From Pohlia nutans (lineage: Eukaryota > Streptophyta > Bryopsida > Bryales > Mniaceae): a stretch of DNA of 64,000 nt. Positions 1 through 11,600 of the stretch are shown here, piece by piece (the stretch's first letter is position 1; each line of letters opens with the position of its first letter). The stretch spans positions 21,002,031 to 21,066,030 of the forward strand of contig CM040099.1 of assembly GCA_022496805.1 (NCBI GenBank). Reading direction: 5' to 3'. Made by a program: the position numbers and the translations under genes. The notes beneath the pieces are model-generated. The model worked only from the letters and a program-made list of their open reading frames with translations, made no database searches and was not told the origin of the DNA.

Positions 1-234
1 AGAAGGTGGCCACAACATTTCTTGCATACTGTGGAATTTGAGAATGAAGCTGGATGCTCTGTAGATGGAAAGCTACTGATTTCTTCAAGGTGCCCTCGTG
101 TTTGACCGTAGGGTTCAGGAATGTGACCCAAACGACAGTCATTTAGGAGATAATTGTAATTGAGGACCCCAATGGATAGTCTTGCTGACCTGACAGTTAA
201 TTAATGTCCAATGTCGACTTCGTTATGAATGCAG

Positions 235-564
235 GTTTATCCACTATTCAGAACTCTGCTGCATCAACTGCTGCTCTGCATTGGAAAAATCGACACGTAC
301 GTACCTCAAGCTTCACCTTCAGACTCTGAAACCCTGACCACTCCATCCCAGGCCTATGGCAAGGAAAATGCAAATTCGGAAAGCAGCCTAAGTAAGCGGA
401 GTACCCGGACCCCACTGTCATCCTCCAATAACAAGATGTCCCCTCGGACGCCAAGATCACAGAATCGGGTCACGGATTCAAGTCCTCTACGGCCCCTGGA
501 TTTAAATAAGGAAGGCTGGAACGGCTTGCAATTGCCCGATGCTTTTCACTATGTCCAGCCCTAA
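235..564 (+). CDS. possible terminal coding exon of an unidentified gene at the left edge
   Basis: An open frame follows a good acceptor (AATGCAG before 235) and runs to a TAA at 562-564, about 109 residues. The second half is rich in Ser, Thr, Pro, Arg and Asn (SKRSTRTPLSSS, KMSPRTPRSQ), like a disordered phospho-regulated tail, and ends LPDAFHYVQP. I recognise no domain. A second open stretch at 1-102 (starting RRWPQHFLHTVEFENEAG) could be an upstream exon of the same gene, but the frame between them is not resolved. It may equally be a chance ORF or a relic; no intact gene can be claimed. Confidence 0.28.
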   Translation, partial: VYPLFRTLLHQLLLCIGKIDTYVPQASPSDSETLTTPSQAYGKENANSESSLSKRSTRTPLSSSNNKMSPRTPRSQNRVTDSSPLRPLDLNKEGWNGLQLPDAFHYVQP

Positions 565-963
565 ACCTAATCTGGACGAATCAGATGCTAGCTCGTTCAT
601 GAGACAACAATCGAAGAAACACTGCATTCGTTGCTTGAATGATGCAGACTGCTTGAAAATCCACTGATCCAATTTTCCCTTTTCTAAGAAAACAATAGTT
701 GTGTCCAAGTAATCAGTCCATGAAAAATTGAACGACAGATTATTTCAGGTAAAAGTTGAACTATACCTTTCCCTCCTTTTCTTAACAGTCAACTGGAATC
801 TAACTGTGGTAAAGAATTTGAACTACCGGTAACAGGTAATTTTGTCAACAAGAATTCTTAACATTTTCCAATTTTTTTCATTGCTGCTTCAAATTTGTTT
901 TTTTCAAATCCAAATTTGTTGTTCAAAAGGTTGATAGCTGGCTCGTCACTAAATAATGTGTTC

Positions 964-1037
<74 letters not shown>
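964..1037. repeat. (AAT)n followed by (ATT)n microsatellite
   Basis: About 17 AAT units run directly into about 7 ATT units, so the tract is partly self-complementary and could form a hairpin. The poly-Asn/poly-Ile ORF across it is an artefact. Confidence 0.95.
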
Positions 1038-1110
1038 ATTATATTTTTATTTGTATTTTTATTCGATTTTAGCACTATGTATATCTTTTAAGATTTTTTA
1101 TTTCATCATA

Positions 1111-1654
1111 TTAACCCCTGAAGGACCAATCAACCCAATTATGCTTGATTTTTGGTCAAAGGCCCCAAAAATCAAGTGTCTTAGCTTTATTGTAGTTGGT
1201 GTTTTCATTAGATGTTTAAGTTAAGTTATGATACATCTTTTGCCTATTTGGATTGGAGAATAAACTTCATTTGAAGCTTTTCCACCGTTGAGAACTTTGA
1301 ATTTTGAGTGTCCAAAATACAAAGGGCTTTCTAAAGATGCTTCAATCATAAGTCTCTTTTAATTTCTTCACCTTCAATTTCTTACTCCATGTAAATATAA
1401 CTTTTATCTACCTTAAATATAATTTTTGATATTAAATTTGACAAAAACATATTTATTTTGAATTTTTACCTTGTTTACATCATAAAATTTGTAAATATTC
1501 AAAATATCTTCCAATCATGTTGAAAATTTTGTCATACCTTCATAATGTCGATGATTATCTATGAAAAATTATAAATCATTCAATGTGATATTTAAAGTAT
1601 GCAAATTATAGTGCTTTGACTTTTACAAAAGAGGTGAGGACCTTTAGGGGTTAA
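1111..1654. mobile_element. TTAA-flanked MITE-like element, subfamily L
   Basis: Starts TTAACCCCTGAAGGACC and ends GGACCTTTAGGGGTTAA, giving inverted ends of about 13 bases inside duplicated TTAA. The interior is AT-rich and non-coding. The inverted copy at 31608-32163 and the right part of 51230-52149 share its interior and its right end (GAGGTGAGGACC before the terminus). It abuts the next element so that one TTAA (1651-1654) serves both. Confidence 0.75.
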
Positions 1655-2185
1655 CCCTTTAAGGTCTCGATTCAACACTGTTTTCAAAGATTCGTTATAA
1701 AATGTTTGATAAAAAACTAAAATGGAGTTGATGTACAAAGCAAAGTTATAGATGTCAATGTGAAGATAACATCTATACGGTTGGATTCATAATATTTTTT
1801 AATTAATTTTGCAAGGTTATCGCTTGAAATTCAATTTAAAATCCAAAATTAACATTAAATTTTTTAAAAATATTGTAATGTAATTGGAATAACATACACT
1901 ACAAGATGGTATGATTTTCACTATTTGATTCTTTTTATTATGGAAAATCATGCTTAAGGTCTCACTTTTTGAACTAAGAATGAAACTTGACATAAATCAC
2001 TTTTACTATTTTTCAAAAACTCTCAATATCTTGTCTTGAAGATCCGTACCGTACAAATGGTAATCAACTAGCGCAAGAATTTTTAAAAAATTGAATGGAT
2101 GAAAAACATCCCCGTGCGTGGTGAAGGGACGCATCCTAAATCATCCATCGTCCAGATTCTGGACCTAGGCGCATCCAAGGGTTAA
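1651..2185. mobile_element. second TTAA-flanked element, sharing its TTAA with the previous one
   Basis: Begins TTAACCCTTTAAGGTC and ends CCAAGGGTTAA. Only the outer bases of the ends match, and the interior shows no coding sequence. The boundary is inferred from the ends alone, so it is less certain than its neighbour. Confidence 0.5.
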
Positions 2186-3867
2186 GACAAAAGGTTTGAA
2201 ATATAATTTCCAAAATTGTTTAGTTTTCATTTTTTTGAATTGCTTTGTGCTAGACTTGATATTAAGATATGGTAGTCTCAAACATGTTGTATTTTTAAAA
2301 TTTAAAGTTATTTATTTTTCAATGCCACTCTTGAATTGAAAATCATCTTAGTTTGTCAAATTTATGATAAATTGCAACAATATACAATAAATCCAAAACC
2401 AATTCCTTTGATGTATTGAGTAGGTCTACAACTCAATTTCAACAGATTTCATTGTGCTCAAGCATTTAGGAACTAAAAACCATCATTCAACAAAATTTAT
2501 GAAATTTTTTATATGTCATATCAATATGTGTTTCATAAAAAAATGCTGTATAAAACGGGAATGATTTAAAATTTATATGGATGAAATATGATATCAATAT
2601 TGCATTTGGTCTACACTAAATTGTGCTTTTAGGAGAAATATCAACAACTTCTTAAATCCATTTTACTCATGTGATGTGATTTTTTTTAATGACATTTATA
2701 GTGGTTGTTAGTATTTGATAAAAGGAGGTCAAAATCGTCAAAAAGTAACATTTACCACAATTGACATTATCAACCATGATCTCTTAATCAAAATCATTCA
2801 TATTGACTTTGGATGAAAATGTGCTAATAGAACCCAATTTACACGTTAACAACGCGGTTTTTGCATTCTTGCACAACTTCAAAAAATCATAGTGTTCAAC
2901 CTCGTTATCTAAATGGGCTAGAATCTCTTAGAGTGTTTCAATGAACCCTAAGCTTTCTATAAAAATATTTGACCTCTTATTGCAAAGTGATTAGAGGGTC
3001 CAAAAGACTTGAGAATGTAGTGCTTTTTGTTTTTATCAAGCTATTGGTACCTCAATTGCTGATAAAGTTTTACAAAACTTAAATTAGAGCTTTTGTTATG
3101 ATTGAAGTAGAAAGGAGCCATGTCGTGTTCCATGCTTAAGTAATTACAAATTTTAATATAGGGTATGAGGCTTTGAACGTGCTTTTGGATTCTTTAACTT
3201 GGAATTAGAGCATGTACTCTAAATGAAAGTTGATCACTACAATGCATATAAAAGGGCACTATGTGGTTTTTGGAAACACATATCCTATACTTTAGGCCAT
3301 ATATTTTTTTTTTCAAAAAAATGTCTATAAACTAGTAATGATTGCAAGTGTGAAAGTAGTCTTGAAAGTAGTGTAGACCAATAATCTTGCAATTGTGTAA
3401 CGTTTTAGCAGATTGTAAAAGATAAAGTCACTGCTTTGTGCCAGATGAGTCAAGTGAATTGTTCTTTTAGCACATTTGCATCAAAGTTGATTATAAACCA
3501 AGAGCTCCAACTTTCTTTGCTTACTCCAAATGGTTATTTTATTTGTGCAAAGGTGATGAAATACAATCACTTTTACTTTCCAATAATAACTACGTGGAAA
3601 CATGCTAAATGAAAGAATTTTCTTCAATCTTCTGAGACCTTATAAAACTCATATACTTAGAAAAGGGCATAACCAAGTTCACAAGCCCTTGACTGAAATA
3701 TTTGTGCACCTTGTTTTGGTTGCCCTTTTGAAAGATGTAAATTTTATTACAAACGTGAAATATGGTAATAGACGATATTAAATGAACAAACTAAACTTTT
3801 GACTGCAAAGGTTCGAATTCTATATAATTTGATCTTCACATTGACATTTACAACTTTGCCCTTTAAC
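2186..3867. other. AT-rich non-coding stretch
   Basis: No exon-like reading frame with splice sites, no recognisable repeat end and no RNA gene seen on either strand. Confidence 0.6.
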
Positions 3868-4585
3868 GCTTTGGGTAATGAATTAAATTAAAAAGCGATC
3901 GTACAATTCTATTTTCAACTAGAGCAAACATTTTGCCAAAATTAGAGAATCATCCAATAGTGGGATTGGAAGATCATAGTATGTCTTTGAACTGGATGAT
4001 GCACACTCAAAAATGAGATCTTAGAGGGTGTGTGACTTCAAAGTTAAATAGAATTTCAATTGAATTTTCTAAAATGAAAGTGAAGATGTTCAACAATGAC
4101 CTATGTCAACACCTCTCCGTTGCAATCTTTCATGTTAAGAACAGACTTACACATAATTATTGTGAATTTTATAAGTGAGAGTGACTTATCCATGTACAAT
4201 TTAGGACAAAAATTTATACACTAAAATTTGAAAGGAGTCGGTACATGAATCAAGATCGGAATACATACACTAATGGAAGTATGGAACATGAACAAGAGAA
4301 CACAATCCAAAAAAAAAGAAAAGATAACAAACTTTCAAACACAAAAAATACCGCATAGTACTTGTGTTGTGTTTGTAAGTATTTACTGTATTTTCACGTT
4401 TTGTTCTTAGGTATTTTGATAGTTGCACAACTCCAAATCAAATTTTCTTTTTTTAAAAGATGTATATTATAGTGCTCGTAATTTGAACATCACAATTCAA
4501 AGTCCAATTTTTCACAACTTTTCTATTATGAGCAATTTCAACACATCAGAGACCACAATGTGGTGACTTGAGCACTAAAGGGTTA
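3868..4585. repeat. dispersed repeat, copy 1 (other copy 30866-31605)
   Basis: Shares long near-identical stretches with 30866-31605, for example GCCAAAATTAGAGAATCATCC and TGAGTTTTATAAGTGAGAGTG-like segments, in the same orientation. It ends GCACTAAAGGGTTAA, which itself looks like the right end of a TTAA element, but no matching left end was found. Non-coding. Confidence 0.7.
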
Positions 4586-4666
4586 AGTCACGGGAAACAC
4601 TTGACCAACAACACATGCCCCACTAATAATAAAAACATACGGAGTACTCAGCAGTTGAAGGCCACG

Positions 4667-4770
4667 GTGGGGAAAAAGTAACAGGGAAAAAGTAGTTGGG
4701 GAAAAAGTAACAGGGAAAAAGTAGTTGGGGAAAAAGTAACAGGGAAAAAGTAGTTGGGGAAAAAGTAAAA
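4667..4770. repeat. minisatellite, about 32-bp unit, roughly three copies
   Basis: Alternating blocks GGGGAAAAAGTAACA and GGGAAAAAGTAGTTG are repeated almost without change. It lies just upstream of the presumed IFT121 promoter region. Confidence 0.9.
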
Positions 4771-4870
4771 GTAAAATCCTGAAATCTACATTTTGTTTAA
4801 ATTTTTTTGGTAGATTTATGAAACTTGTGTCACAGCTTGCTGAAGCCGAGCAACCGTCTCCTCGATTGAA

Positions 4871-4880
4871 ATTAGGGTTT
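4871..4880 (+). promoter_or_regulatory. telo-box-like motif upstream of IFT121
   Basis: ATTAGGGTTT is the plant telo-box core (AAACCCTAA on the other strand), common near transcription starts of growth-related plant genes. It lies about 750 bases before the IFT121 start codon in a locally GC-richer stretch. The motif is short, and its function here is inferred. Confidence 0.35.
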
Positions 4881-5336
4881 CGTCATTGACGCTCTGCTTC
4901 GCTTCATCAGGAGCTTCTACTTCAAATAAGGAGACCATTTGCATATAATTCTCCTGTCAGTGTTTTTTTTTCCTTCTTTTTTTTCCGCCCCGTGAAGAAA
5001 CATTCTCATGTAGTACTGGTTTTCATTTTCTTTTCAAAACGCGCAAGAATTTCGTCAAGGATTGCGTGTTTCTGAAATGTGACGAAAGTGCCTTGTCTCA
5101 GTCTGTTTTTAGCTCAAACTTAGAATTCGAGTTAGGTCAATGCAATCAACGTTTGGAAATGGCGGAGTCAAGATTTTCTGCTTCGTTTTGCAGTTACACG
5201 GGAGCTGGTCGAGTGAGAATTGCAAAGTGAGCAAGATCAGAGTTACCGGAAAACAGAGTATTCTGGTTCTCACTAATTTTAAATTGTGTTTTTGATTGCT
5301 TTTTTTCTCGATTCTGTTTCTAAAGATCCTGTTCTT

Positions 5337-5561
5337 ACTGTGTATTTTCTGTAGTGTAGGAAAATTGAACCTCCTGCTGTAAGTCATCTGTTTGTGTTGA
5401 ATAACTTCAGTTTGACAGGATCAACACTGTTGATCTTGTAGTATAGAACAAGAGCTTTAAAATGATGTATAGCAATCAGAAATCCGAGGTTAAATGAGAA
5501 AAAATGCCACCGTCAGTGATGCAGATGGCCACAGTGGGCCTTTTAGACGCTTAAGGGTTAA
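5337..5561. mobile_element. left-truncated TTAA element, subfamily S, before the IFT121 start
   Basis: Matches 8242-8477 nearly throughout (ACTGTGTATTTTCT, GAACAAGAGCTTTAAAATGA, AGATGGCCACA) and ends GACGCTTAAGGGTTAA. The first 15-20 bases of the element are missing. It ends 67 bases before the IFT121 ATG, so it may contribute promoter or 5' UTR sequence. Confidence 0.75.
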
Positions 5562-5628
5562 GCTTGAAAAACTTTAAATTACGGTCAGAGAACGAGAATA
5601 CTCCGTTTTTCCGGCAACACTGAGCAAG

Positions 5629-8600
5629 ATGTTTCTGTATCTGAGCAAGAAGATTAGTATGCCTAACGGGCTGCGAGTGAGCAGCTTGTCATGGAACTCA
5701 GAGCAAGGGTGGCTTGCATGCGGAGGAGAGACAGGCCTTCTCAAGGCATGTCACAATTGAACGCTTTCTTTCATTTACATTCTCTTGTGCGCAATGTTGA
5801 CGGCTGAAAGATGATAAGATATTGGAGTTATCCGTAAATTCACCTTGGATTTGAAGAATCAACAAATTTTTTTGCTTTATTATACTCTTATTTCTTCACT
5901 CCAAATAGTTAGAAGGTGTGGAAGATCTTGGTGGTTTATCATTATTAGGTATGTAAGAGGTGTGTAAGAGCTTGGTGGTCTTCAAAAGTTTTCAAAAGTT
6001 TTTTAGCTCCTTCCTTGGTGCTAGCCGCATATCAAGGAAGATGCACGGATTCTGCATTTCGTTGGATAACGAAAAGAGTGAATGCAGAATCCGTGCAAAA
6101 AATGTACGCGCCCATGAAAAGTTGGACTCCTTACAAAAAATCATTAAAATCCGTGGGGTCCTAAATTCCTGATGTACAGGGCATAAGGAAATGCTGTTGT
6201 TTTTAGGTTTACAGCTCAGAAATTTCAGTCTAGAAAATGATAACCAGCTAAAATTATTCACACAAAAAGATATAATAGGAAAGGCCAACCAAAATCAAAT
6301 AGCACTTCACACAGAAAATTGTCTAATCAGCTAAAACGTTGCATTTAGACAAATAAATAATGCAAAAGAAAAAAAAAACCTTGCGATAAAGGTTTACCGC
6401 TAAAGTGGACCGTCTCGACGGTTCACAACCTAGATTGAGAAACTTAATGAGCTTGTTGCACAGGTGCTAAAGCTAGAGCCACGAGCAGCGAGCGAAGGGA
6501 AAAAGTCGCCTTCTGTTGCGGCTCCATCGAACTTGTCCATGAACCAAACCCTAGAAGGGCACCATGGCACTGTGCTTGCTGTTAACTGGAATCAAAATTA
6601 CCGCAAGCTTACGTCTAGTGATGAGAAAGGTCTCATCATCGTGTGGGTGCTGCACAAGGTACTGAATCCATCAACGCTTTTCTGTAATTATAGTAGACAT
6701 GCACATCACAAGTTTCAAATGGGTCAAAATTGTGGTAAGTGATTTCAAACTTCCTACAACTATCGATGAGTGAGCCTTAAGCCTTTCTCCCTCCGTCCCA
6801 AATTATTGTCCAACTTGTTTGCTTGGTATTGTTTTGAGCCAATTTCATTGATCATATGGTAAGAAACATGATTAAAAAAGGTTCCAAATTATGTCATTAG
6901 AATGATTGAAGAACATTGCATGTGTTCATTGCAACCTAAATAAAATTAGTCACAAGGAAGTATTTTTTTGACCTACTTAAAAAAGCACTTTCAAACATGA
7001 CTTTCCAACATGACAATAATTTTGGGACGGAGGGAGTACAGAAGAACATGGTTCAAGACTCATGTATATCTTGTGATTTCTGATGCGTTTAGTCATGAAC
7101 GTGTAAAATCGCCTAGAGAGTAAAAGTTGTTCATACAAGAAATTTTCTTGCAATTGTACAATCGAAGATTATGTGGATAGATTTCACAAGAAGGGAACCA
7201 ACTTTGCTACAATGTGAGCAAACATTTCTTGCAATCATTTTGCGCAGTTGGTATGTAATTACTGCATGGAGCGGGGAAGAACAGGAACCAATCATCATAA
7301 ATTTCAGAAATTTATCAATTTGTGTTGCTAGTTTTATTGGCGAACTTTGCAATCCTTAGAGCCAAGTTCCATGGGATTGAGAAGTTGCCCATGGAAGTAG
7401 GCAAGAGAGGGGAAAAGTGGAACCTGGGTTTGTCTCATACTGGCCATGAAGTTGTGCATGTTCCATGGACTTGAACATGAACAAATTTGATTGGTAAGGG
7501 ACTTAGGGGAAACATGAACAAATTTGATTGGCTAGGGAGAAGTTGCCATGAAGTCTTGGGCTTGAGAACCCTCCATACTTCATGACAACTTCTCCACCAC
7601 TTTCTCTCAAAATCCCACTTTACCTTTAAACGAATTGTGGTAAAAAATGTCAATTCTCCTCGGACACTAAATACGCCATTTAGTGTAGTATGTAGAACTT
7701 GGTCCCTAAAATCTTGTCTTTTAGTGAGATACTTCACCCATGGAACTTGGCCCTTAGTTTCGGACGAGGTTTCGGATAATTCTATTAAGTCGACCTCATA
7801 GATGCCTTGAGAAGATCCTCACCTGTAGATATAGATTGACACAGATTAGATTTGACATGAAGATATGGTCGTGTGCTTGAGAATGTGCACAGGGGATGTG
7901 GTTTGAAGAAATGATCAACAACAGGGACAAGAGTGTGGTGCGCGACTTGCGATGGTCATCGGATGGACAGAAAATTTGCATTGTGTACGAGGATGGGCAT
8001 GTCGTGCTGGGGAACGTGGATGGAAATCGGTTGTGGGGGAAGACTCTTGATGTTCAACTCCACTTGGTCGAGTGGTCTCCAGATTCCCGTCTGATCCTCT
8101 TTTGTACCGCTCAGGTAAGCAATTACAATTCTCAGCAAGACCAAATTCCGCTTAACTTCATACAGGAGCTTCCATTCAATTTCTGCACTCGAATATTGAA
8201 TAGAGAAGACACCCCGCATAGATATTCTAGATAACTTAGCTTTAACCCTTAAGCGTCCACTGTGTATTTTCTATAGTGTAGGAAAATTGGACCCCCTGCT
8301 GCATATCATCCATGTGAAAATGACTTCAGTTTGACACAATCGACACTGTTGATCTTGTAGTATAGAACAAGAGCTTTAAAATGATGTATTTCAATTAGAA
8401 AACTGAGGTAAAATGAGAAAAATGCCGTTCAGTGATGCAGATGGCCACATTGGTCGTTTTAGACGCTTAGAGGTTAAATGAAATTACAATTGGCAGGGCT
8501 TACGTTAGAAACCGCTTTAAACGGCGTTACAATTTTTTGACAGGGTTGAACGCAATCTGATTTTCTAGAACAGTTCTCTGGGGTTTCTACCAGTGTATGT

Positions 8601-11600
8601 CCAAATGCTCGCTTGCTTACACCAGAGTATCCTGTGCAGGGCACATGCCAAATTCACGACCTCAGAGGGAATTTTGTCGCGCATGTGGGCATTCGTTTCT
8701 TGGAAAGAGACTTTGCACCAGCAGATGTTATTGTGGCGATCGATTGGTATAATGGTCTCGAGGGTTATAGTGACCCAAATGCGCCCAGCTTGGCTCTTGC
8801 TTTTCAGCTCGGAAAGATTCAGGTAAGATGTATATTTTTACGCATTGATTTCAACCGGGATGTCCAGAGTTATACCATTGCCAGTATGTAGTTCTTGCCT
8901 TAGGATTCTCCTGTTTGGAATGATTCAGCTGATGAGGCACGAATTGGATGAAGAACCTATTCTACTTGAGTTGCAAATGATGATCACCAGCATCAAATGG
9001 AGTCCAGATGGCGAAGTTCTCGGAGTTGTGGGATCTGATGTGTCGACAAATGCAAAAGCTCCAAGTTCCATTGTCCAACTTTTCTCTCACACTGGCATGC
9101 ATCTGCGAACACTGCGAGTGCCTGGGACAAGAGCGAGGTATTCGGAAATTGCAATGCTTTTAGACTCTACTCGAGACTGCTCATTTTTGCACATGGATAT
9201 TTACATCAAGAATTTAGGACCCCACGATTTTTTAATGATTTCTGTGCGAGGTCCAAATTTTCATGGGTGTGCATTTTTTGCACGGATTCTGCACGGATTT
9301 TGTGCTAATTCTGCATGGATTCCGCATATCATCAGATAATGAAAAGAGTAAATGCAAAATTCATGCAGAATCTGTGCACAAAATGTACGCACCCATGAAA
9401 ATTTGGACTTCACACAGAAATCATTATAATCTGTGGGGTCCTAAATTCCTGATGAGTACAGTATTTTTTGCATGACTGCCTTCTGAGTTGGAGCTTGCTG
9501 TCATGGCAGTGCTTTATCTTGGGAAGGAGGTGGGTTGAGGCTTGCACTTGCAGTGGACTCCTACATATACTTAGCAAACATTCGACCAGAATACAAGTGG
9601 GCTTTCTTCGGGACCAGCACATGTATGTACAGTTTTAAGAAGAGAGACCATGCCGACCACTCTGTCATGTTCTGGGATATTGGCACTGGTGAAAGGTAAT
9701 CCACTTCCTTATAAGTTCGATTCTTTTATTCAATCTATGCCTATTTTCAGTCAGCTGTAGTCGCATCAAACATTACCAATATATAACATTCTATAGGTAT
9801 GCTTCTATATTAACGCAATAGCTTTTCTCTAGTGTGAGAGATCATAGTTTCTCGTTTAAGGCTTACAAAGTAGATCAATGTAGATGCCCAGGACAATCTG
9901 CCTCGAGTTACATATAGTAGGATTAAACGCATTAAGTGGAAGTCAGTCTTCTCCTCGAGAGAAATCGTTATTTTATAGTGTTATGTGCAATCATCCAACG
10001 TAATTTTGCTACTTGATAATTCCAGGTACTGCAAGTGTGTCAACCATTTGATCGCAGTGTGTGCAGCTGGCGAGTATTGTATTCTTGCCACACTGGTACA
10101 TTAGTCGCACCAAATAGTTGCAGTAATCCCAAAGAGTTCACTCTTCTTGACTGATTCCTCAGAGCATCTCACGTTTGATTGACGTCTTCAATTGTACAGG
10201 GTGAGGAGCCAGATCAGTATGTATTGATCCTTTGCAACGCTATCGGTAGTCCGGTTGACTCGAAGTATGTCAGAACACAGCCACTTCATGTGGCCATGAA
10301 TTCTGTAAGCATTTTCTTATCTGCATTCTTCTGTTTCTCTTTTTTGTTCTTGGGTTTTGTACTGGTAGAGAAAGATGCGCGTCAATATTGGGGTGGAGGG
10401 TGGAGATGGCGAGCAGGGGTTGATGATGTTCAGTAGTTCACTGAAAATTATGAATACATGCAAGAGATTGTCCTCTGACCACCACTTTAGACTTTTGTGT
10501 TTGTAGCCTCAGAGTTTCATTTTTACATGTGGAAGTACTGCCCCAAATCAGCTTCCTCTAGTACAGGGGCAACAGACAAAGTACAAGACACGAATGGGGT
10601 CGCATCGCAAGAAAGTACCTTCCACATTGATGAAGACTTTTTCCATAAAGCTGGAAAGGTATAAGTTCATCTATACCGCAACTTGCACTATGCCTTTCTA
10701 GAAATTTATAAGATTTCACTGCATAATTTAGCGACTTTTTACAATCTGGGAGCTCACAACAATAAAACGTTTCTCGTGGATCAAATTGATTGATGTACAC
10801 TTACAGAGCCGACTTTAGAATATTAACGAACTAAGACTTATGTATGTAGGGCATGCGAACGGAGGGTTCTGCAAAGGCTACCACGGACAAAATTTGTTGC
10901 ATATGTTGCTCTGACAAATTCCTAATGGTGGGTCGTGAATCTGGAGTTTTGCACTGTTACGACGTTCTTGGGCTGCGGCAAGAGGGAAAAGAACACCTTC
11001 ACTGTAGACCGCACGGTAAGTTTCTTGGGATTCATATTTGAAACTACAGATGGTTGCTCAGGGCGTGTTCCTGGAAGAAATCCATGTAAATAATTTGTAA
11101 TTGAGGTCTAGGTCAAAGTCTGCAAAGTGTGTATGAGAAGAATTAATCATGACAATGGTAGAGAGCTGCACCCAAAAATGAGTTTAAGTTGCGTGGAAGA
11201 TTGAGATTCATTGGAAATTCCAGTGATGACGTTAGTCGGAACTGGTTTTTCTCAATCCTAAGCGACCATGAAATGTTTCATTTTTCCTTCCAAGACCATT
11301 CCATTTCGTCTTCATCAAAGTCATCCTTTCTATGTGGTGACCTAGCCTTTCAAGTCCCCGAAGGCCATTATGTGAAGTAACCTAGCCTTTCATATCCTTT
11401 CAATTTCATGGCCTTTGATGTCGTCACTGGTTGTGCGCAGAGAAGCGGAGCACTAGTTAATTTACTGTATACATTACAGCTATGTTTGCAATCAATTTGT
11501 ATGCTGTGGCTGAGAATTATCATTATTGGTAAGTACTGAACTTTCCACTGCCTGTGTGCAGCTATAGAACTGAATTGTGACTCCACGCGCCTGTCGGTTA

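Noticed and set aside
895..1224. 109-residue ORF with poly-Asn and poly-Ile
   Set aside because: It is the translation of the AAT/ATT microsatellite and has no other coding feature.
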